A stretch of 51,594 nucleotides of DNA. Source: Phascolarctobacterium sp. Lineage in GTDB: Bacteria > Bacillota > Negativicutes > Acidaminococcales > Acidaminococcaceae. Position 1 is the stretch's first letter. The number at the start of each line of letters is the position of its first letter. The notes under the pieces are model-generated. The model did no database searches and was not told the origin of the DNA. It saw only the letters and a program-made list of their open reading frames with translations. Location: the NCBI GenBank assembly GCA_020024105.1, contig JAHHUH010000011.1, positions 1 through 51,594 of the forward strand, read 5' to 3'. A program made the translations under genes and the position numbers. This document shows, piece by piece, positions 7,381-15,229 of the stretch.

Positions 7381-9558
7381 TTAGAAGGTATAACGCACAC
7401 CTATATTGTAGGTGCGTCCAGCAGTTGCTTCATCTGCGTAGAACTCCTGATTTAATAAATTGTTGATGGAAATTTGTAGCTGAGTACTCTTCTTCAGCTG
7501 ATAGTTTACAGTAGCATTCATAATGAAGAAAGCCTCTTCAGCGCCAATCCCACTTAGGTTTTCTGCAGGGTCCTGTCTTTCGCTCACATATTGGCAGTCC
7601 AGCAATGCATTCCAACGGTCCAAATTATATTCCAGACCAGCGTGGAGCAGATGCTTGGGGATTTCAAATTTATTGCTTTCCACTCCATTCTTTTTCAACT
7701 TACCCTCCTGCCAGGCATAATTGATGTAGCCGCTAACTTTATCGCTAAAACGATGCTTCAGCTCTACCTCCACACCATTTCGGTTTTCAGAATCATAGTT
7801 CATATACTTCTTTACGCCCTTACCTTTATAGCTTTCACCAGGCAAAACGGGAGAAGCGGCAATTTTGTCGTCAGTATCCACATGATACAGGGTTACACCT
7901 AGGGCAGTTGCTTCACTAAGCTTTTTCTTCATGCCAATTTCAAAGGTATCGGAAGTTTCCGGGTCCAACTCAGGATTAGGTACGTACCAGTACTTGGAAA
8001 ATTCAGAGAAACGGTAAATCTTATACATTTCCGGCGGATTAAAGGAATGACCATAGGAAATATAGTAATTAGTATTTTCGTCCGCTTTATAATCTAAGGC
8101 TACCTTAGGGCTAATTTCATTATAGCTTTCAGAAGCAGAACCCTCGTTAAAGCTACTACCCTCCTCTGTGGACCAGAAGCTACCCTCGCCTTTCTTATAA
8201 TGATCCCAACGAGCGCCTACATACATAGTTAAAGGTCCACTAATTTTGTATTCATCCTGTACATAAATTGCTACATTCTTAACCTTGCCCTTATCTTGAG
8301 CATATTGCCTAATTTTACTATCTTCATCCATCCATCTAGATAAATCAAATCGTTTCTGCAACATTTCTTCCTGTTTAAGATTACCACCTAAAACAATAGT
8401 ATGTTGCCCTAAGTTTTCCCAGGCTTTTTCTATTTCATAGTTATACAATTTCCCAGGATGTTCAGAAGAATGCCCCAATCCATCCCAATCTAATTTATTA
8501 TAATCACTTGGTACATCGGCAGAAGAATACCCATCAGTAGAAGTATTTACAAAATCAAAGATGGCTTTGAATTTATTATCTTCGTCCTTATAAACTAAAG
8601 CATGTGTATCTCGTTCTAAAACATTATGATAACCATAAAAACTACTAGCTTTTAATTTGATCACTTTGCCATCAGCTACAACGATATTGCCACTATATAC
8701 AGGTTTACCTTCTGCATCCCTGATGTAACTAAAAGGATTATCATATCCCCATTCAGATTCGGATCTACTATAAATATATTTTATAGATTTACTAGCATCA
8801 AAATCATATTTAATGTTAGCACCATAATTTTTATGCTCCCAACTTCTTGCACCTCGACCACCTAACACATATGTACCATCTGCTAATTGAGGCAAATCTG
8901 CTTTAATATTTCCTTCACCATTTCTAGCTGTTTTAGTAACAAAGTAACCATTATACCCATCAGATTCTTTATTTTCATAATTTATTCCCCAAGAAAACTT
9001 ATCATGCTTACCATTAATTACCAAAGTATGTTTTTCTGTATCATTGCTTCCATAACTACTTACACTAGTACCAGACAATTTTTTATCGGCTTCCTTTGTA
9101 GTAATGCTGATAACACCACCTACTGCATGACCACCATAAATTGAAGAAGCTGCACCACGCAATATCTCAATACGCTCAATATTTTCAATGGGAATGGAAT
9201 TAAGATTAACAGAACCATCGTAAGTCGTATTCATTTGCTGACCATCTACCAAAAAAAGAATATTATTATCACCAAAGCCACGCATCTGAATACCACCCTG
9301 TGCAGTAGGATACATGTAAATTCCTGGCAAATACTGTAAAGCCTCTTGTACACTGGTAACATTACGTACAGCAATGTCCTTAGAAGTTACTACACTTACA
9401 CTAGAAGGAACCTCCTGTAATTGTCTCATCGTCCTTGTTGCTGTAACTACCATTTCATCTAAACTAAATTCCTGAATACCCTCAGCAGCATAACCTAAAT
9501 TACCATTACAGACTACAGCACTACAAATCAATATTTTTAGTAAATCAGACTTAATCAT
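7381..9558 (-). CDS. TonB-dependent outer-membrane receptor (FepA/CirA-like)
   Basis: A 22-strand outer-membrane barrel with a plug, predicted to import an iron chelate, haem or cobalamin with energy from TonB. Seen in 725 residues: a signal peptide (KSDLLKILICSAVVCNG, cleavage near GYA-A), the TonB box DEMVVTAT, a plug with VQEALQYLPGIYMY and IQMRGFGDNNILFLVDGQQ, and a C-terminal TYNIGVRYTF ending in Phe, the BAM-recognition signature. The ATG at 9558 is preferred over a GTG at 9570, which abuts GAGGAG too closely. Composition is uneven by eye: the N-terminal and middle part (8250-9558) is clearly more AT-rich than the C-terminal part. The substrate cannot be assigned; no tonB/exbBD or ABC importer is adjacent. 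Its promoter overlaps a palindrome, so metal-dependent control is plausible. Confidence 0.93.
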   Translation of the reverse strand: MIKSDLLKILICSAVVCNGNLGYAAEGIQEFSLDEMVVTATRTMRQLQEVPSSVSVVTSKDIAVRNVTSVQEALQYLPGIYMYPTAQGGIQMRGFGDNNILFLVDGQQMNTTYDGSVNLNSIPIENIERIEILRGAASSIYGGHAVGGVISITTKEADKKLSGTSVSSYGSNDTEKHTLVINGKHDKFSWGINYENKESDGYNGYFVTKTARNGEGNIKADLPQLADGTYVLGGRGARSWEHKNYGANIKYDFDASKSIKYIYSRSESEWGYDNPFSYIRDAEGKPVYSGNIVVADGKVIKLKASSFYGYHNVLERDTHALVYKDEDNKFKAIFDFVNTSTDGYSSADVPSDYNKLDWDGLGHSSEHPGKLYNYEIEKAWENLGQHTIVLGGNLKQEEMLQKRFDLSRWMDEDSKIRQYAQDKGKVKNVAIYVQDEYKISGPLTMYVGARWDHYKKGEGSFWSTEEGSSFNEGSASESYNEISPKVALDYKADENTNYYISYGHSFNPPEMYKIYRFSEFSKYWYVPNPELDPETSDTFEIGMKKKLSEATALGVTLYHVDTDDKIAASPVLPGESYKGKGVKKYMNYDSENRNGVEVELKHRFSDKVSGYINYAWQEGKLKKNGVESNKFEIPKHLLHAGLEYNLDRWNALLDCQYVSERQDPAENLSGIGAEEAFFIMNATVNYQLKKSTQLQISINNLLNQEFYADEATAGRTYNIGVRYTF

Positions 9559-9593
9559 CAAAACACTCACTCCTCAATAAATAATACATACAA

Positions 9594-9624
9594 ATTATAT
9601 ACTATATAGTAAGTATACAGTCAA
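9594..9624 (-). promoter_or_regulatory. Promoter with overlapping palindrome upstream of the TonB receptor
   Basis: Minus strand TTGACT (9619-9624), a 17-bp spacer, TATATA (9596-9601, overlapping TATAAT at 9594-9599). The perfect 10-bp palindrome ACTATATAGT at 9601-9610 lies in the spacer, inside a longer imperfect dyad of TATAC/GTATA elements, where a repressor would block polymerase. Confidence 0.6.
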
Positions 9625-9630
9625 TATTCA

Positions 9631-9667
9631 TAAAAATAATAAATCCGACAGCCAGCGCTGCCGGATT
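9631..9667 (-). terminator. Terminator after the small membrane protein gene
   Basis: Stem AATCCGGCAGC / GCTGTCGGATT with one mismatch (9642-9667), followed on the minus strand by TATTATTTTTA. Confidence 0.7.
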
Positions 9668-9670
9668 CTT

Positions 9671-9871
9671 TTACACGTATTTAAAAATAAAGTATATCCC
9701 AATGGTCATCGCCAGAGCAATGCTTCCCGTATTGTAATCGATATACCCTAAATAAAGGCTATTGAGCCCGGTGGCAAAGATCATGTTCAGCCACATCAGC
9801 CCATACACCCACAAAAAGATTTGTACTACGATATGGGGCTTTTCCCGGCCTTGCTGCTTTTCTTCGTCCAT
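9671..9871 (-). CDS. Small two-helix membrane protein, function unknown
   Basis: 66 residues: a short charged N-terminus (MDEEKQQGREK), then two hydrophobic segments (about 14-35 and 45-64) separated by a YLGYIDYNTG loop. No family recognised. The ATG at 9871 follows the rmuC stop by 3 bp, and its ribosome site GAGGAA lies inside the last codons of rmuC, so translation is probably coupled to it. The gene is closed by its own hairpin terminator. Confidence 0.6.
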   Translation of the reverse strand: MDEEKQQGREKPHIVVQIFLWVYGLMWLNMIFATGLNSLYLGYIDYNTGSIALAMTIGIYFIFKYV

Positions 9872-9874
9872 AGC

Positions 9875-11014
9875 TTATTCCTCGTACTTCCAAGTATCCA
9901 CTGCCTGTAGCCGTCTGCTCAAGGTAAGCACCCTTTGACTGGCCAGGCTAATATTGCTCTGGGCCTCGTCCAGCTTTTTACTGGTCTTGTCCAGGGCTGC
10001 TACCAATTCGTCTGTGTCCTGACGGATGGAGGACAGCAGCTGCCAGACCTCATCGGTCCGCTGCTGCACAGCCAAGGTGCGGAAGCCCATATGCAGGCTA
10101 TTCAGAAGGGCTGCTAGAGTGGAGGGGCCGGCCACGCAGACCCGATATTCCCGCTGCAGCCTGTCCACCAGTCCCGGCTGGTTTAAGGCCTCGATATAAA
10201 GACCCTCGCTGGGCAGATACATAATACCAAAATCCGTAGAATAGGGCGGGCAGACATATTTTTCAGAAATATCCTTCGCCTCGGCCCGAAAACGCTTATC
10301 CAGCTGCTTCAAGGCCTGAGCAGCAGCAGCAGCATCCCCGGCCTCACGGGCTGCCTGCAAGCGCTGGTAATCGGCCTGGGGAAATTTGGAGTCGATGGGC
10401 AGCAGGATTTCGTTATGCTCCTCCGCTCCTGGTAGACGCACGGCAAATTCCACCCGACAATTACTGTGGGGCACTACCTCCACATTTTCGGCCAGATGGT
10501 CCTTGGGTAGAATATCCTGCAGTAGATTACCCAACTGCATTTCCCCCCAGATACCACGGGTCTTGACATTGGTTAAAATCTTCTTCAGGTCGTTAACACC
10601 ACCGGCCAGCCCCTGCATTTCGCCCAGGCTGTGGTGCAGAGCCTCCAACCGTCTGCTCACCTGGCCAAACTTTTGTTCCAGTGATTCATTAAGCCTGTCA
10701 TCCACGGTAGTACGTATCCGTTCCAGATTCTTGTCCGTCAGGTCGGCCAGACGCTCCACCCGCTTGTCTATCTGTTCGCTTAAACGGTCCGATGCCGCCT
10801 GATTTTCCATCCGCGCCGCCCGGGCCAGTACGTTCTGCTCCCCTCGTAAATCCCGCAGGGCCTCGTATACGCCATGCTCCAGGTTTTCCAGACGCTGGAG
10901 GGTTTCTGCGGACTGGCTACTACTGCTGCTCCGCCGCCAAAGAACGACGCTCAAGCCCGCCACAGCCAGACAGGCCAGGCCCAGTAGTCCTCCAAGTAGT
11001 AAATTTATCTCCAC
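9875..11014 (-). CDS. rmuC: DNA recombination protein RmuC
   Basis: RmuC family proteins limit recombination at inverted repeats; they carry a PD-(D/E)XK-like nuclease core and a membrane anchor. Seen in 379 residues: an N-terminal transmembrane helix (LLLGGLLGLACLAVAGLSVV, 5-24), a coiled-coil region to about 130, then the conserved RmuC core beginning GIWGEMQLGNLLQDIL and containing VEFAVRLPG, LPIDSKFP and IMYLPSEGLYIEAL. The start codon is GTG at 11014, with GAGG 11 bp upstream. It forms a two-gene unit with the small membrane protein downstream. Confidence 0.93.
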   Translation of the reverse strand: MEINLLLGGLLGLACLAVAGLSVVLWRRSSSSSQSAETLQRLENLEHGVYEALRDLRGEQNVLARAARMENQAASDRLSEQIDKRVERLADLTDKNLERIRTTVDDRLNESLEQKFGQVSRRLEALHHSLGEMQGLAGGVNDLKKILTNVKTRGIWGEMQLGNLLQDILPKDHLAENVEVVPHSNCRVEFAVRLPGAEEHNEILLPIDSKFPQADYQRLQAAREAGDAAAAAQALKQLDKRFRAEAKDISEKYVCPPYSTDFGIMYLPSEGLYIEALNQPGLVDRLQREYRVCVAGPSTLAALLNSLHMGFRTLAVQQRTDEVWQLLSSIRQDTDELVAALDKTSKKLDEAQSNISLASQRVLTLSRRLQAVDTWKYEE

Positions 11015-11117
11015 TGCTCCAACCTCATTTCACTAAATATATTCTATTATAGCATAAAAAGGTGGCGAGATATTAATTTTCTGTGAACATTTTTTCACTT
11101 CCGGCTAAACGTTCGTT

Positions 11118-11147
11118 AAAAAAGGCACTGAGGAAAATCTCAGTGCC
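11118..11147 (-). terminator. Terminator of the HD-protein operon
   Basis: A perfect 9-bp stem GGCACTGAG / CTCAGTGCC (11124-11147) followed on the minus strand by TTTTTTAAC. Confidence 0.85.
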
Positions 11148-11156
11148 CTAGTCAAA

Positions 11157-12056
11157 CTAAAATGAGAAAAACTCGTAGACGAGCTGGTGCTTATCCAAAA
11201 AGGCCTTCAGCTTGTAAAAGCCGTCCTCCTCCCCAAAATGCTGCTGTACCAGCTCATCCACCGGCACCGCACCATAGGCACGGTGTAGGCTTTGGAAAAA
11301 ACTGCGCATATCTGCCTCAGCCAGGCTTAAATTACATTCATAGCTATCCTCAGCGTCGTAATCCTCGCCGCTAATCGTCAGCCGTCCCTGCTCCACCTGC
11401 CAGTAGAGTCCACGCTCCTCATCCTGGTACAGGGTCACCAGCCGGTCCGTCAGCTCCTCCTCGGCAAGGGGAATATCTGCTACACCGCCAAAAACAGCCT
11501 CCACCAGCTGGACGAAATTTCCGTAGGCTTCCTTAGTATCCGGATAGTCAGCCAAGGCCTGCAAGGCCGGAATAGCAGCGTGATAGTACCAGGCCTGCTG
11601 AGTCCGGGGCCGGTTAAAGCACTGCCAAAGCTGCTCCCCTACCCGCTTGTAGTCCCGTTCCATATCCCGGATATTGGACAGCATATCCGCCAGCACCAGC
11701 ATCTGCTCCCTTTTGTCCACCTGGGCCACGTCCTGCAGGGACGTCAGCTTCCGCTCCTCCCAGCTGCGGGATTTATCCTCACTATGCTCTCCCACCAGAT
11801 GGGCTACATCAGCATTAAAAACATCCGCCAGCTCCTCCAGGGTCGTGTCCGTATCCTCCACCGTGTCGTGCAGTAGTCCGGCTATGAGCAGATTAGTGTC
11901 CGCCTCCATGTCCAGCAGCTGCTGCATTACCTCCAATGGATGGACGATATAGGGAAGCTGTCCTCCCTTACGGCATTGGCCTGCATGCTTCTGCAAGACA
12001 AAGCAGATGGCCTGCTCCAAAAGCGCATTTTCTTCTTTTTTGATTCCCACTCCCAT
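11157..12056 (-). CDS. RelA/SpoT-type HD hydrolase (small alarmone hydrolase-like) with extra C-terminal domain
   Basis: 299 residues. Residues about 15-185 carry the (p)ppGpp-hydrolase HD signature: YIVHPLEVM, LLIAGLLHDTVEDTDTT (HD pair and ED), LVLADMLSNIRDM and WYYHAAIPAL. No synthetase domain follows, so it resembles stand-alone alarmone hydrolases of the MESH1/SAH type, which cleave pyrophosphate from ppGpp. The last 100 residues or so (from PLAEEELTD) form an additional acidic domain with LTISGEDYDAEDS that I cannot assign. GGAGG sits 7 bp before the ATG at 12056. It follows the 358-residue unknown gene by 24 bp, so they are co-transcribed. Hydrolase activity is inferred; related HD proteins can act on other nucleotides. 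Confidence 0.78.
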   Translation of the reverse strand: MGVGIKKEENALLEQAICFVLQKHAGQCRKGGQLPYIVHPLEVMQQLLDMEADTNLLIAGLLHDTVEDTDTTLEELADVFNADVAHLVGEHSEDKSRSWEERKLTSLQDVAQVDKREQMLVLADMLSNIRDMERDYKRVGEQLWQCFNRPRTQQAWYYHAAIPALQALADYPDTKEAYGNFVQLVEAVFGGVADIPLAEEELTDRLVTLYQDEERGLYWQVEQGRLTISGEDYDAEDSYECNLSLAEADMRSFFQSLHRAYGAVPVDELVQQHFGEEDGFYKLKAFLDKHQLVYEFFSF

Positions 12057-12080
12057 ACAAGACCTCCTTCAGTCCCGGTC

Positions 12081-13157
12081 CTAAGCCTCTTCTTCCAGCT
12101 TTCTGGTTAAATCCTTCCGCTCCTCGCGCAGCTCCAGATCCTTATGGTAGCCGGCAAAGCAGGCTTCGGGCAGGCCTAACAGGTTGAACCTCAGGCAGGT
12201 CGTCAAATCAAAATATTTTACCTGGTCCCCAAAGGCTACGGAAAGGGTGGTACCGTCCAAAGCCATAATCTTACCAGGACCAAACTTCTTACTATTTATC
12301 TCCATGCCCACCAGCTGTTGACGGTCCATCAGGGTCTGGGTTTCCAACTCCTGCAGCTTCTGCTGGCGGTCATTATGCTGCTTCAAAAGCATGTATTCTT
12401 CCTTGCTGGCCTTGAGTCGGTCAATTTTGGAAATATCCAGGCCCATCTGGTCTACGAAAATGTAGCTGTAGGCACAGTGAATCAAATCATACATCAGCAC
12501 ATGCTCAGCTTCAGCCTGGTCCTGACAGCCCTTGGCCTCAGCCCTAGCCTTATTCAGCTGGAGCAGCTCCGTACATTTTCTAACCTCCTGAAGGCAGGCC
12601 TCACACATGGTATAGTAGCGCTCCAAGGAGAATTTGACCCCGGTGCCGATATCCGGACTATAGTTGAGAGACAGGCACCAGGTTCTGGCTTCACTGACCT
12701 TGACGAAAAAGTTTTCGGCTGGACGCCACAGGTTCAGATAGGCCAACGCACTATAAAAGCTTACTTTATAAAGGGTGCCCTTCAGACTGGTCTGCTGCTC
12801 CATGGCATTAATCTTATCGGCAAAATCACGCAGGCGATGATGGCGCAGAGGAATATCGCCATCATCCTCACTTAACAGCATCTTGAAGGCTCTGCGGACC
12901 TCCTCCTCTTTGCCCATTTCCATTAATTTGATCAGACCGGCATTGGGAAGATTTTTTTTGGAGTCCAATATATGAACAGCGTCCGAGGTGGCTCTTTTAA
13001 ACATGGCTAAGAAATCCTCAGCATCTGCGTCCCATTCCCGCTGAAAGGTCGCAATCGCCGTGAACTTGAAGCTTTCATCATGCTCCGGTCCATTGTTTAT
13101 ATCGTCAAATCGCTTCACAGTTTCTTCTAATACATACTTTAGAAATTTCTTATCCAT
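12081..13157 (-). CDS. Hypothetical protein with a C-terminal SH3/Tudor-like module
   Basis: 358 residues, not recognised. It is soluble and mostly helical by composition, with Cys-containing helices in the middle (MCEACLQEVRKCTELL) and a heptad-like segment (EEYMLLKQHNDRQQKLQELE). Near residue 285-325 a short beta-rich stretch, GMEINSKKFGPGKIMAL then LSVAFGDQVKYF, has the pattern of the SH3-like modules that follow helicases and CarD-type RNA polymerase binders. AGAGGTG precedes the ATG at 13157. It is 24 bp upstream of the HD hydrolase gene, and its start overlaps the stop of a possible 38-codon reading frame. Function unknown. Confidence 0.7.
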   Translation of the reverse strand: MDKKFLKYVLEETVKRFDDINNGPEHDESFKFTAIATFQREWDADAEDFLAMFKRATSDAVHILDSKKNLPNAGLIKLMEMGKEEEVRRAFKMLLSEDDGDIPLRHHRLRDFADKINAMEQQTSLKGTLYKVSFYSALAYLNLWRPAENFFVKVSEARTWCLSLNYSPDIGTGVKFSLERYYTMCEACLQEVRKCTELLQLNKARAEAKGCQDQAEAEHVLMYDLIHCAYSYIFVDQMGLDISKIDRLKASKEEYMLLKQHNDRQQKLQELETQTLMDRQQLVGMEINSKKFGPGKIMALDGTTLSVAFGDQVKYFDLTTCLRFNLLGLPEACFAGYHKDLELREERKDLTRKLEEEA

Positions 13158-13266
13158 AAACTGGCACCTCTTTCTCTATTTTTTCAATTACTACTTCTAT
13201 TGTATCACATTTAAGCTGTCTTGGTAAAATTTTCATAAATTTGTAAGCTTTTTCTTTTAGACCCAT
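13150..13266 (-). CDS. Possible small protein overlapping the 358-residue gene
   Basis: A 38-codon frame beginning MGLKEKAYKFMKILPRQ and ending VIEKIEKEVPVYG. In favour: its stop codon overlaps the next start (TATGGATAA arrangement), which permits translational coupling, and a G-rich GGGGG precedes the ATG at 13266. Against: short, no known family, the frame runs on upstream without a clear start, and this stretch could simply be the leader of the operon. Confidence 0.3.
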   Translation of the reverse strand: MGLKEKAYKFMKILPRQLKCDTIEVVIEKIEKEVPVYG

Positions 13267-13384
13267 ATTCCCCCGGTAAGAATAAAATACTGTTACTTGT
13301 TTATGTACACTGCACAAAAATCCAATTTTCAGCGAATAATTTATAACTTTCATAAAAGTTTCACAAAATCGACGGGGGAGTTGT

Positions 13385-13414
13385 TTGCTTTTCACGGGAA
13401 AACAAGTGTATAAT
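13385..13414 (+). promoter_or_regulatory. Promoter of the TetR-RND operon
   Basis: TTGCTT (13385-13390), an 18-bp spacer, consensus TATAAT (13409-13414). It is immediately followed by the AT-rich palindrome described next, then by the tetR ribosome site AAAGG. Confidence 0.7.
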
Positions 13415-13439
13415 AATTAATGAATTAAATGATTAATTA
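13414..13439. promoter_or_regulatory. Operator-like inverted repeat upstream of tetR
   Basis: Perfect 8-bp arms TAATTAAT and ATTAATTA separated by 10 bp, starting at the last base of the -10 box and covering the likely transcription start. The size and place fit a TetR-family dimer site, so autoregulation of the downstream tetR-RND operon is inferred. Confidence 0.5.
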
Positions 13440-13467
13440 AATTTTACAAGAGAAAGGTTCGTTGATT

Positions 13468-14064
13468 ATGAATACAGATTCTGCCAATATATCCAGTAGT
13501 GCTGATAAGATTTTGCAGGCAGCTACCAAGCTCTTTGCCGACAATAATTTCAACGCTGTTTCTATTAAGCAGATTGCTGCTGCCAGCGGCGTGAATAGTG
13601 CTCTAATCTCCTATTACTTTGGTGGTAAAAAAAATCTTTACCAGGAAGTTTTAGAAAGCCAGGGCCAGATTTTTGCCGACATTATCGCCAATATCCGTAA
13701 GCAGGATATTTCTCCCCTGGATAAGCTCCGTGCTTATGTGGTTGCCCTTTCCGCCCTGCAGGAAACCAACCCCCACAGCATACCCCTTATTTTTAGAGAG
13801 CTGTCCACCCCACATCCTATTTTTGAAAAATTTGTCAAAAATAAATTATATGTACTCCATCAGTTCATGATGGAGCTGGTAGAAGAATCAATAGAACGTA
13901 AGGAAATTACTACTACTATTAAACCAACCCACGTGGCCTTTACGATAGAAAGTATTATTATGTTCTTCTTTTTGACCAGTGGACGCATTAAGGAACTAAG
14001 CGAATATGACCCCAAGGAATATCTCTCCCAGGCACTTAGTACCTATTTAGCATCCTTAGTATGA
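13468..14064 (+). CDS. TetR/AcrR family transcriptional regulator
   Basis: 198 residues. The N-terminal helix-turn-helix is clear: ADKILQAATKLFADNNFNAVS followed by IKQIAAASGVNSALISYYFGGKKNLY (about 12-56). The C-terminal ligand domain (PHSIPLIFRELSTPHPIFEKF, with a hydrophobic helix IESIIMFFFLTSGRIK) resembles the CerR/AcrR-type C-terminal domain. The ATG at 13468 is preferred to the in-frame TTG at 13462 because AAAGG then has a 10-bp spacing. It lies 34 bp upstream of the adaptor gene of the RND pump and very probably represses that operon. Confidence 0.92.
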   Translation: MNTDSANISSSADKILQAATKLFADNNFNAVSIKQIAAASGVNSALISYYFGGKKNLYQEVLESQGQIFADIIANIRKQDISPLDKLRAYVVALSALQETNPHSIPLIFRELSTPHPIFEKFVKNKLYVLHQFMMELVEESIERKEITTTIKPTHVAFTIESIIMFFFLTSGRIKELSEYDPKEYLSQALSTYLASLV

Positions 14065-14098
14065 GTAGTAAGGTTCTTATTTCGATAGGAGGTTCATC

Positions 14099-15229
14099 AT
14101 GTCATTTAAATTTTTGGAAAATCCATCTGTGCAAAAAAAAGCCCTGACCGTTGGGACTGCGGTATGTGTTCTAGCCGCAGGCTGGCAATTATACCACGTT
14201 CTTAGTGGTGAAGCCCCTGCTGCCAAGCCCATCCCCATTGTCCGGGTAACTACGGTAGCACCAGATGCCACCAACCAGCTGGAGGTTTATCCCGGTGAGG
14301 TTCGTGGCCGTTATGAAAGTAACCTGGCCTTCCAGGTAGCCGGCAAGATTGTCAGCCGCCAGATCAATATCGGCGATGAGGTCGCAGCCGGACAAATCCT
14401 CATGACCCTGGATCCCCAGGACATCCAACAGGCTGTTAATGCCAGTGCCGCCCAGGTAAGCGCAGCCCAGGCTCAATATAAGCTGGCTGCCGACAATGTA
14501 CGCCGCTTTGAGCAGCTGTACCAGAGTGGTGCTGTCAGCCAGGCTAATCTGGACCAGTACCGCACTCAATTAGAGGCAGCTGCCTCCAATCTGCAGCAGG
14601 CCCAGGCCCAGGCTATCAGCAACGGTAATAAGCTGGACTACACTCAGCTACGCAGTGACGCCCATGGCGTAGTTGCCAACCTTAACGGTGAAATCGGCCA
14701 GGTAGTCAATGCCGGTACCCCCGTAGTAACCGTAGTCCAGGATGGAGAAAGAGAAATCCAGATTTTCGTTCCTGAAAATAGAGTACAGCAGCTGCGGGTG
14801 GGCCAAAAGGCCAAGGTCAGCTTCTGGGCCCTGGGTGACCTGGTAGCCCCCGGCGTTATTAGTGAAATTGCTCCCATGGCGGACCCCATGACTAAAACCT
14901 ACCGGGTACGCGTGGCTTTGGACAAGCTGCCGGAGCAGGTTAAGCTGGGTATGACGGCCAAGGTTGACCTGAACCAGACCGGCAAGGCCCAAATCGTCCT
15001 CCCCGCCTCTGCAATTTACCAGACCGATGACCAGAGCCAGGTTTGGGTTATCCGTGACAACAAGGCCCATCTGGTACCGGTAACCATCGGCGGCCACCAG
15101 GGTAATGATGTTATTATCGCAACAGGCCTCCAGGCCGGTGATACAGTGGTTACAGCCGGTATCAACAAGCTCTTAGAAGACCAGGAGGTCCGTATCAAAG
15201 AAAGTGGTGAGGTAAATGAAAAAGGCTAA
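14099..15229 (+). CDS. RND efflux periplasmic adaptor subunit (HlyD/AcrA family)
   Basis: Links the inner-membrane RND pump to an outer-membrane channel. Seen in 376 residues: an N-terminal membrane segment (ALTVGTAVCVLAAGWQLYHV, 16-35) with no canonical lipobox, a first half lipoyl motif (LAFQVAGKIVSRQINIGDEV), a helical hairpin rich in Ala and Gln (VNASAAQVSAAQAQYKLAAD onward, about 120-175), the second lipoyl half (SDAHGVVANLNGEIGQVVNAG), then beta-barrel and membrane-proximal domains (GMTAKVDLNQTG, ATGLQAGDTVVTAGINKLLE). GGAGG precedes the ATG. The last 14 bp overlap the start of the pump gene. Confidence 0.93.
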   Translation: MSFKFLENPSVQKKALTVGTAVCVLAAGWQLYHVLSGEAPAAKPIPIVRVTTVAPDATNQLEVYPGEVRGRYESNLAFQVAGKIVSRQINIGDEVAAGQILMTLDPQDIQQAVNASAAQVSAAQAQYKLAADNVRRFEQLYQSGAVSQANLDQYRTQLEAAASNLQQAQAQAISNGNKLDYTQLRSDAHGVVANLNGEIGQVVNAGTPVVTVVQDGEREIQIFVPENRVQQLRVGQKAKVSFWALGDLVAPGVISEIAPMADPMTKTYRVRVALDKLPEQVKLGMTAKVDLNQTGKAQIVLPASAIYQTDDQSQVWVIRDNKAHLVPVTIGGHQGNDVIIATGLQAGDTVVTAGINKLLEDQEVRIKESGEVNEKG

